Origin: Amborella trichopoda
Lineage: Eukaryota; Streptophyta; Magnoliopsida; Amborellales; Amborellaceae
Direction: 5' to 3'
Assembly: GCF_000471905.2 (NCBI RefSeq)
Contig: NW_006497735.1
Location: 2,811,104-2,875,103 of the forward strand
DNA: 64,000 bases
Below are positions 56,521 to 64,000 of the stretch, in pieces; position 1 is the first letter of the stretch; every line of letters begins with the position of its first letter. The notes below the pieces were generated by a model, which ran no database searches, was not told where the DNA came from, and worked only from the letters and a program-made list of their open reading frames with translations. The position numbers were made by a program, and so were the translations under genes.

Positions 56521-57032
56521 TCTAACTCTTATTGATTCCTCTCTCTTCTTTTATAGTATCTTTATTGTGCTATTTTGGTTTGGGCTTTAAACATTTGGAT
56601 TGTGGATGTTAGATAGACATTTTTTGTCGTTTTGTACTATTTTGTTGTGTGGTTTTATACTTTTGAAAGTAAGTTTGTTGAAGACTTGGAGTGTCGGAGA
56701 CTTGAATGTTATTATGGTTTATTTTATGGATATGGAATATGGAGAATTGGAGAGTTAAGTTATTATGGTTTGATTTTTGAAATTTTGAACAAGTTTATTC
56801 TCAACATGCGATATGCCGATATGTCATATGTTTGTTATAAAAACGTATGTTACAATATTTTCAAATGCAATAAATTACAAAATTAACACAAATCTATTCA
56901 CATATGTGTTTGAACAAATACATGTATATATCTTAAAAACTTGTACTACAGGGGACCCAAGGTTTTGGGTGCCCGCTTGGACACTGGGCCCCGAGCCGAC
57001 CGCCTAGCATTTTTTGAAACCTTGGTATTTCG

Positions 57033-57584
57033 AAATTGTGATCTTGACTTCATCATTATACAGACAAAAAACGATTTTCTCTGTGCTATGGTATTTACTG
57101 TATGTGTTGTAGTTACCAATTATACTTTAAAGAAGCACTATTATAAATGTGATTCGAACAAGCCTTCGCACTATTAGAAGCATTTTCTACTCCAATTACC
57201 TTTAAAAAGTAGTAACCATTTAAGAAATTGGACATTATGTAATTCGAATAGTTTTTTATTTATTTCGTATTTATCATTATTATTATTTTGCTTACATTCA
57301 CATTATGCCATTGTGGTAGGGGAGAAATTCAGTCTAAGCATCAAGAACACACATGGATACATTATTGCCTGAATTAAAAAACAACAGATGGATAGAGAGA
57401 GATTTTGACATCAAGCAGGTATCTTATGGTGGTCGAAGCAAAATATCATGGTGATTGAATCACAGTTCCCTGCTCCTATGAACGGAGGTGGTTGCTCCGT
57501 TATATGCATGCTACCTCTGCCATAGTCGCGAGTGCTTTGATGTGTAGTGTAGCATCTTCGCACTCTATATGTTGTAAATTCTAG
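57033..57584 (-). other. Intron sequence, nothing recognised
   Basis: AT-rich intron between the hAT element and GGAATC patch 4. Confidence 0.5.
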
Positions 57585-57916
57585 ATTCAAAACCATAACG
57601 AATCAAGATTCATTACATGTGGAATCAGGAATCAACAAACATGGTATCAAGATTCAATAAATGTTCGAATTGATGTTCGAAAAATTTTGGGGCCGAAATT
57701 CCACAAATAATGATTTCGAGATGAAAAATTTTGGGGCTGAATTCAACAAATAATGGTATCGAGATTCCTAAAAAGGTATGAAACTAGATTCCTAACGTAT
57801 GGAATCTATATCCTAAATTCCAGGATACGGTTTCTATAAAGATCCCTTGTCAGAATCACTGAATCAGGAATCCGAACCTGAATCGCAACCTCTGCAAAGA
57901 GATTCCGATAACTCTG
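57585..57916. repeat. GGAATC-rich repeat patch 4
   Basis: About 15 GGAATC/AGATTC words ('gtggaatcaggaatcaac', 'ggtatcaagattcaat'). The right edge, reverse-complemented, reads CAGAGTTATCGGAATCTC, again similar to the edges of patches 2 and 3. No coding content and no TSD identified. Confidence 0.7.
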
Positions 57917-59622
57917 CATTGGACTACAAGCCATCTCAATATTTTGTCATACGCATAGGCATAGGAAACAGAGATCACCAATGGGACACTACACCCAAAC
58001 AATTTGAGAGAGGCAAAAGGCAAAGCAAACTACTCAGCTCTTATGCAGCACTTCAATTCCGCATCTTGCTTCTTACACTTCCAAGAGTTACATGACTGGG
58101 ACAAAACAAAAACACAATAAAATGTGGAAGCAAATGAACAGACAAATTGGTTTTGACAAATGAAAATACCGTCAGAGGGTCTAGTCAAGATCACACAGAT
58201 AAGTAATCCTTGATTAGACGAAAGCTGCTACCAAAAAGGAAGTAAACAGATGCATCATACATAATGATGAAGATGATTGATGTTAAGAGAGTGAGCAAGC
58301 ATGAATGAGTTTTCCCCTTATGAGGATACGCAGAATGCTAGAAAGTGTATAGCCAGTGATACAATAAGTATCACGTCAAATGTTAAATGATGAAACTCCA
58401 TCAAAAGAACCATCAAGAACAAGATTACGCTTGCCATATCATCTCAAATGAACTATCCATGATGAGCCTATTGTTATGACCAACACCATTGAGATTGTTA
58501 TGAGGTATGGAAATAAAACTACAAATAGAATCGATGCAACCAAAGTTCTAAGCATAACTGAGAATACCAACTACACACAACATTGGTCAAACTTGGCCAT
58601 AAGGCAATAAAACATCAGGAAAGCAACAGCATGAGTGGAGATCATCGAGTGAGGATGTACATCTTTCTGGTCTCTAAATTATTTAAATATTGCTACTTTT
58701 TCCAGGTCTATGGTAGCTTAATATGAGAGTATTGAGAATTCGGGTTTATAATCCCAATTTAGTCAAAACATTGGGCAGATGAGTCATTATGTAAGATTTA
58801 AAGAACCATGGGCTCCACTGCAAGACCAGTAAAAGTACTTAATGAGCATTTGAGAGTAGCTGTTGGCTGAAATTTTGCACAATTGAAATTCACTCTTTAC
58901 AAACCCAAGTTGGGAATTTTTCCTTGTTGATTTCTCAGCCTTCCTTGCCTTCTAACATCTCTGTTTCGACCAATAATTTAATATTATTTGCACACCAAAC
59001 CTACATGAATATATCAATGATTTTCAGTGTGAGAATATTTTAATGCCTACACACAAGCAACAACACCCTACACACAAGCAACAACACCATATGGACAACA
59101 TATATGGCGAACAAGATATCACAATCTCCAATCAAACATATATTCAGTGCATTCATGCAAACTGACAAAGATAACCATGTAGACACATATAACCTCTGCA
59201 CATGTCGCACTTAATCGGACACCCGAGATCACATGAACAAAGCATACCAAGATCCAAATGCCTAGAGGCACAAAGATTTCCTGCACACAATCTATCACAC
59301 CAATGAAACAATAATATAAACTCAATAAACCTCAGCCACAAATCCATCCCAGTATATTTTATCAATAGTGTGACATTATGACACTTAACGAGACGAACTT
59401 CTTTTATTCAGATTAAAATAATATCAAAAATTTATGAAGTCAAATAACAACTCATGTAAATTAATGCAGAAAAATAATAACACTACGTAACTTCATATGT
59501 TATGCTTTCCACCTTAAGTTAACTGCACATACAAATGGAGATGGTGCCCAAGGATGTTGACATTTATTTTAGATAACAAACATTATAAACAAAGCAACAG
59601 TGATCTGAAAAGCATTCCTTAC
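57917..59622 (-). other. Intron sequence after exon 2, nothing recognised
   Basis: About 1.7 kb of intron with ordinary composition. A 21-bp direct duplication ('tacacacaagcaacaacacc') lies at about 59047-59088. No element recognised. Confidence 0.6.
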
Positions 59623-59961
59623 TTTCAAATCCAGCCGAAAGCTTTCTTGTACAAACATTGCAAGAGGTGAATCATCCTCCTTGTTGAGAAATATACGAAC
59701 ACTGTCAACATCCATAATCAAATAGAAAACAACTCGAGCTTTGCCATAACCCAGCAACCCTTTAACAAATGTACGCTCAGTTGCTTCCACACTTTCCGCA
59801 TCTTGAGTTGATTCAGTAAAAGCAGTTCTGACCGTAGCATTTGCATCACTTGCAGAATCCAATCCAGCATTCAAGATACTCAAATCCAACCCAAACCCAA
59901 TAAGAGCAACAAGTGTGGGCCTATTGCAAAAGAAGTCCAACCTTGACATTCGAATGTTCAT
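59623..59961 (-). CDS. VPS13: VPS13 exon 2 (residues 166-278)
   Basis: The exon begins directly with MNIRMSRLDFFCNRPTLVAL after acceptor GTCAG. This is a highly conserved VPS13 stretch in which a beta-strand repeat is followed by a hydrophobic helix-like run (LVALIGFGLDLS). The middle carries an acidic, Ser/Thr-rich linker (STQDAESVEATERTF). The end, GYGKARVVFYLIMDVDSVRI and then FLNKEDDSPLAMFVQESFRL, is again typical VPS13 strand sequence lining the lipid groove. The exon is 339 nt, phase 0 at both ends, with donor AAA|GTAAGG. The next intron (59622 down to 50289) is 9.3 kb and full of repeats, yet the protein joins smoothly (...LDLK then VHPGSLSIEG...). Confidence 0.92.
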
Positions 59962-60081
59962 CTGACATGTTTTAATCAAAACAAAATCAATATTCCAGTA
60001 TATGAAGATAGCACAATGATGTAAATAACACAGATAGCCTTGTCAAATAAGCTGTACAGAATCTAAAGGTCAATAGAATAC

Positions 60082-60576
60082 CTGCATATCTGTCCCACTG
60101 TATTTAGGAGAACCAGGATGCCTCGTCAAAAGGGAAACAGACACAAAATCAGATATATCACTGTCCTGAGCCTCATAAAACACCTCTCCGCTAATATACT
60201 TTCCACGCACCTGACCACTGTCATGAAATATGAAACTGTTCATGGGACTACTTGTACCACAGCACCCAGCGATGTCAATGGGATCAGAAAATTCGCTAGA
60301 GGGCATCTCAAGATTATTCAGTGAGTTAAAGCCCAGATTCGGCATGGAAAATTCCGGCAATGCGTCCTTAAAATTATCATCATCTTCCAACATTGGCTTG
60401 GACAACTCTGCTCCTCTCGGTGAGCCACAGTGGGCATTAACAGTGTCATCTTTCAATACGGAACATGCTAAATACTTTATAGATCCTGAGAAACGGCCTT
60501 GAAGCTCATCTTTGATTTTCAAAGAATGCAGCTTCATTTTTACAGTCAGGTCACCTCCCCAATGAACAAGATTTAA
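60082..60576 (-). CDS. VPS13: VPS13 exon 1 of window (residues 1-165)
   Basis: The exon opens after a CTGCAG acceptor with LNLVHWGGDLTVKMKLHSLK, followed by IKDELQGRFSGSIKYLACSV, the signature near the start of the plant VPS13 middle region. The second half (residues about 45-130) is rich in Ser, Asp and Pro and looks like a flexible loop. It contains CCGTSSPMNSF, and the folded pattern resumes at SDFVSVSLLTRHPGSPKYSG. The exon is 495 nt, phase 0 at both ends, with donor CAG|GTATTC. A 120-bp intron follows. The chorein N-terminal exons expected upstream were not found in the remaining 3.4 kb and must lie outside the window. The frame is open and uninterrupted. Confidence 0.9.
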
Positions 60577-61015
60577 CTGCAGACAGCCAAAACCTTGCTC
60601 AGAACAATATCGCAACAATTCAAAGCTATAGCATGCAAACTAAATTAATCGTATTCTTCAAACAAAAGAAGGATTAGAATAGAAAAACTAAATATATGGA
60701 AAGTGAACTCAAAAAGAGTAGCATTCACAAGAAAATGTACACCTTGAATAATATAAATCACAAGTAACAACAGACAAGTTTACAATGCAAACAGTAATAT
60801 TTCATTTCACTAGAAACTGCAAAACACGACACATCTGTACAATAATGAATCGAACAACTCATGAAAACTCATGAAGAAAACCACAGCGTCCTTCAAAGTC
60901 AAACGGGCATTGCCAAAGTTCATATTTTTCACAATTCAGGATGCCAAGTTGCAGTATTTCGGCTTGGAAATGTCCTTGAGGGTATATGCTCCTCAGCTAT
61001 ATAATGGAGTATTTG
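60577..61015 (-). other. Intron upstream of exon 1, nothing recognised
   Basis: AT-rich intron without repeats or exons that I can recognise. Confidence 0.6.
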
Positions 61016-61420
61016 CCTAGAAAGGAACAATATATCCATAGAATGTGTAGCTAAGATGAAGATGTTGAGATAGATGAGTAGCAAGACATTAAAGAATAGA
61101 ATTCGGAAGTAATACATCTGAGGGAACTTGGGGCTGGCTACAATAGGTGATACGATAAGGGAAAGTAGACTTAGGTGGCTGACCATGTGCAAAGTCAACC
61201 TCGAACAGCACTATGTAGGAAGGGAAGATTTGATTTTTCAAGTGAAAGGCTCTAAAAGGGCAATGGGAAGGTCAAAAAAAACATGGATAAAAATAGTGAG
61301 AAGAAATATGGTGACTTATGGTCTGATTAAGGGTATGGCTTTCGATAGAGCGGAATGGCAGAACAGGAATTAGCCGACCTCAAATAGTTGTGATAAGGCT
61401 CAAATGATCATGATGAAGAT
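61016..61420 (+). mobile_element. RTE LINE 3' fragment
   Basis: Shows the family's C-terminal signature in pieces (atatccatagaatg...gatgttgagatagatgag...ggttggccatgtgc-like text), then MGRSKKTWIKIVRRNMVTYG and the tail near 61400-61420. 5'-truncated; decayed. TSD not found. Confidence 0.78.
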
Positions 61421-61958
61421 GCCTGTAAAGGACAACATGATCTAAAACTACTTAGGAATGCAGCCCTGCAAGAGAGGATTTGCAAGACATTGATTTCCTT
61501 GCATCTTGTTCTTGGGGAGTTCAATGGTATCACAAAACTCTTTGGTCAAAGAGTTTGTTGTGCCTAACAGTGAGATTCACCAAGGAGATAGAAGTGTGCC
61601 TCCTTGTCACCTCCCCCATTAGTCTCGCAAATATATTATCCTCAATGAGCTTAATGGTTTGATCAATAACCTTATAGAATTGGAGGGATTTCATGAGACG
61701 ATACACACATCTACTCTCTCTGGATTGATTGGAGTGGAAGACTTGACAAATGAAGAAGCCATGTCACTTCTTACAGGACAGATCCCCTAATTGTTGAAGA
61801 TGATACCTCAAATGTAATCAAATGGCCCAACGGCACCTCCCATACCTTTGGAGGATGATATACAATACGGAGGAGATAAGTGAGATAGCACAGCGTTTCA
61901 ATTTCCTTTCACCACATCCTTTGTAAAGCCAATATAAAGCCTGGAGCATTGGCCCAAT
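61421..61958 (-). other. Intron sequence, nothing recognised
   Basis: Intron between the RTE fragment and the LTR; short open frames here show no similarity that I recognise. Confidence 0.5.
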
Positions 61959-62434
61959 GACGCAGGAAGGAAAGGTGAAAAATTGAATCCACCTTTTTCC
62001 CGAACCTTAAACAAGTAAATTCAGATATAATGGAGAAAGTACATGATTGTTAATCAAGCCAAGAGAAGAACTTTCCTTTTTCATAAAATAAAATTCACTC
62101 CCATAACATATGCCGCCCAAAATATGATATTCAATATTTTCTAAGCCTATGGAACCCTAATTTAACATTTAAGACTATAAAATACCCTTAAAAATACAAA
62201 AAAATCAAAACTAACCTCGCGAACGGTAATGAGTGAACAATAACATGTGAGCAGTAATGGTGAACAATACCAGGAATAGTAATTGTGAATAGTAAATAAA
62301 AAATATATAAGAAAACCCTAGAATCCCAAAAAAAACTTAAAATTTTAAAAAATAAATCCTAAAACTTAAAGCAAAATATACAACCTTTAAAATTCAATAG
62401 AAATTAAAATACATATAATTTTTCCCTCCATCAC
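61959..62434 (-). mobile_element. Solo-type LTR, Ty3/gypsy-like, fossil
   Basis: Minus strand. Starts TGATGGAGGGAAAAATTATA and ends CTTCCTGCGTCA, similar to the LTR at 2080-2651 and to those of the 10070 element. Flanking bases (cccaa and ccagg) do not make a clear TSD, so it may be a truncated rather than solo copy. Old. Confidence 0.7.
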
Positions 62435-62907
62435 CAGGGGAGGAGTTGGAATGAAACCAATCCAAGTTGTTCATTTGTCTCCTTTATAGCATGCAAGATT
62501 TCCTCTTCTCCCTTTGTTCCCCTCCACCCCTCTTCTATCTTTGCTCCCCCCCTCTCCTATTTGTTCCTCTCCACCCCACTTCCCTTTCTGACCTGTATAC
62601 CCTCCTGTCCTTGATCTCCCAATGTTCCCTTCCACCGCCTTCGCATCGCCTCCCCCTTAATCCCAGCCAAAAATAAATAAAAAAACTCATCCATTTTCTT
62701 TCTCCCTCATGTATGCCTCCATGTTAGTTACATATTAGAAAAGAATATAGTCGACTGTAGCCTTTACAGTAAACTTTTTAACAATATATGCCAATTTTTT
62801 GGAATACGATGATATGCAAATCTAAACTGCAGAAATAACTATGATCAAATATGATCAAACATGGAGAATCAGACCACTTTGAATAGCCAAAATATATGAA
62901 CACTACG
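62435..62907. repeat. Intron with pyrimidine-rich tract
   Basis: C/T-rich stretch at 62500-62660 next to the LTR, recalling the tract beside the related LTR at 2652-2900. Otherwise plain. Confidence 0.6.
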
Positions 62908-63330
62908 CAACGCCTATAGGGGAGAATGAACAGTGATTTCGCCTATGCTCATCACCATCCAAAGTTCATCGCACAGTCACAGTTGTCCCGTAGTGTTTCA
63001 CTTGTCATTTTTTTTCTACAAATCGGAATGATCTGAAAGGATAATCTAATAAAAATATAAAACAAATGATTCGCTAAATATAAATTGATCAACCTACCCT
63101 TGAAAATTTACAGGGGTATTTTGATCAATTTATATTTTGTGAAATATTTTTTTCATATTTTTATTACGTGCGCCTCACAAAGATGTACACACGCTCCAAA
63201 TTTCAAAACATTTCGATATATAAAAAAAAATGAAAATTGAAACACTACTGAACAATCATGACCGTGCGATTAACTTTTAACGGTGATGAGCATAGGCGAA
63301 ATCACTATTCATTTTCGCCTATAGGCATTG
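62908..63330. mobile_element. Foldback MITE 1
   Basis: Nearly the whole element is one inverted repeat. The left arm starts CAACGCCTATAGG with agtgatttcgcctatgctca. The right arm, reverse-complemented, starts CAATGCCTATAGG with the same word. The arms meet around 63105-63130 at a core 'acccttgaaaatttacaggggtattttgatcaatt'. A transcript would fold into a hairpin about 200 bp long. 423 bp; no TSD found; no coding. Confidence 0.85.
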
Positions 63331-63371
63331 GGAAGACTTTTTCTATATACATATATATATATATATATATA

Positions 63372-63859
63372 AGAAAATGATCCTGTGAGCCAGTGGGCTC
63401 AAAAGAAAAAATGAGCCCAACGGCCCAGATTGAATGTGGGCCGATCTGACAATCACGGATGTTCGGGAGTGTTTGAATTTTAATTTTTTTCTACTTCAAT
63501 TTTTTTTCTATAAATCCAAATCACTTGATGAGAAGAACACAACCTTAAATTTCAAGCCACACCTAATAAAAACATAAAAAAAATAATCTGCAAAAAAACA
63601 ATTGACAAAAATAACCCCGAAACTTTATGGGGGTATTTTGGTCAATTTTTTTCATGTAAAATAGTTTTTTGATATTTTTCGAAGATTCACCTATTTTTTA
63701 AGAACAGGCACCTAAAATTTCAAGTGATTTGGATTTGTAAAAAAAAACTTAAAATTCAAACACTATCAGACATCTGTGATCGTCAGATCGGCCCAGATGC
63801 AATCTGGGTTGATGGGCTCATTTTACTTGTGAGCCCACTGGCTCACAAGATCATTTTCC
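63372..63859. mobile_element. Foldback MITE 2, related to MITE 1
   Basis: Arms start (reading inward) AGAAAATGATCCTGTGAGCC and, from the other side, TGGAAAATGATCTTGTGAGC, then gtgggctc / gatgggctc words. Inserted in a TA-rich stretch (63346-63371 and 63860-63880). The core 'aaccccgaaactttatgggggtattttggtcaatt' resembles that of MITE 1, and the inner arms (tctataaatccaaatcac, ctaataaaaacata) also match, while the outer arms differ. 488 bp. Confidence 0.85.
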
Positions 63860-64000
63860 ATATATGTATATACATATACACGGTAATTTTGTCATGCTTA
63901 ATTGTTTATTGAATAGTATATCAAATAAAATAGGCTAAAGATTATTTTAAGAAATAACTAACAATAATTGCCCACATAAATTACCAGATAGTATAACTTT

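Larger units (their letters stand above)
53221..57024 (+). mobile_element. hAT transposon, autonomous-type, CCTAGGCG family
   Basis: Left end CAATGTTTTAAAAAATAGTC; right end reverse-complemented CAAGGTTTCAAAAAATGCTA. Target duplications gtatttct (53213-53220) and gtatttcg (57025-57032) differ at the last base. 3804 bp. Both ends carry the same cctaggcgg/gtctaggcgg/ctaggcggtc words as the small MITEs at 12957, 19784 and 39011. The interior encodes a hAT transposase. This copy is therefore a plausible source, or a relative of the source, of the enzyme that moved those MITEs. Confidence 0.9.
10..60576 (-). other. VPS13: VPS13-family giant gene, internal part (16 exons)
   Basis: This is the span of the only host gene recognised. 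VPS13 proteins are rod-like bridges that move bulk lipid between membranes at organelle contact sites. The plant forms with an inserted Vps62/DUF946 region are about 4200 residues long from memory, so the 1409 codons here would be about one third. Every exon border was set by three tests: GT-AG dinucleotides, phase continuity, and agreement with the plant VPS13 sequence as I remember it. The summed coding length is 4227 nt and starts and ends in phase 0. Introns run from 95 bp to 15.4 kb, and all long ones hold transposons. Residue numbers in the exon entries count from the first codon in this window. The family call is firm; which paralogue it is (M1-like or M2-like) is not settled. Confidence 0.9.

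Noticed and set aside
61480-61662. Possible further VPS13 exon upstream of exon 1
   Set aside because: On the minus strand there is no open, family-like translation with splice sites between 60577 and 64000.

Overview
The window is nuclear DNA of a seed plant, most likely a flowering plant with large, transposon-filled introns. I cannot name the species. It is covered by one host gene on the minus strand, broken by long introns. The gene encodes a giant plant VPS13-family lipid-transfer protein, of the type with an internal Vps62/DUF946 region (resembling Arabidopsis VPS13M1/M2-like proteins as I remember them). I could place 16 internal exons between 60576 and 10. They chain in one open frame of 4227 nt (1409 codons) with GT-AG borders throughout. 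The gene enters from beyond 64000 and leaves past position 1, so both protein ends and the promoter lie outside the window. No other host gene, tRNA or rRNA was recognised on either strand.

Layout in gene order (high to low coordinates). Exons 1-2 (60.6-59.6 kb) are followed by a 9.3-kb intron holding a 3.8-kb hAT transposon, a Ty3/gypsy fossil and two GGAATC-rich repeat patches. Exons 3-5 (50.3-49.2 kb) are followed by a 4.5-kb intron with a 720-base assembly gap, an RTE LINE and two more GGAATC patches. Exons 6-7 (44.7-44.3 kb) are followed by a 5.7-kb intron filled by an old Ty1/copia copy that took in a MITE, an RTE fragment and a (GGGGCC)12 array. Exons 8-9 (38.7-37.5 kb) are followed by an 8.3-kb intron holding a 7-kb L1-type LINE with a perfect 13-bp target-site duplication. 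Exon 10 (29.2 kb) is followed by a short gypsy-like LTR element with a perfect 5-bp duplication. Exon 11 (25.0 kb) precedes a 15.4-kb intron with a hAT relic, a nearly full RTE LINE interrupted by a MITE, a nested pair of hAT elements, and a gypsy element. Exons 12-13 (9.6-9.1 kb) precede a 7.5-kb intron with RTE copies, a non-autonomous hAT, a copia remnant and a solo LTR. Exons 14-16 (1.58-0.01 kb) encode most of the Vps62-like region. Upstream of exon 1 lie a solo-type LTR, an RTE fragment and two adjacent related foldback MITEs.

The main biology is a long, conserved host gene serving as a trap for several transposon families. Several insertions can be placed precisely from target-site duplications that I read directly. 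The hAT-like elements are notable because each family carries its own short subterminal motif repeated many times (CCTAGGCG, GCCGCATC, GATCCGAT-like, and possibly GGAATC).
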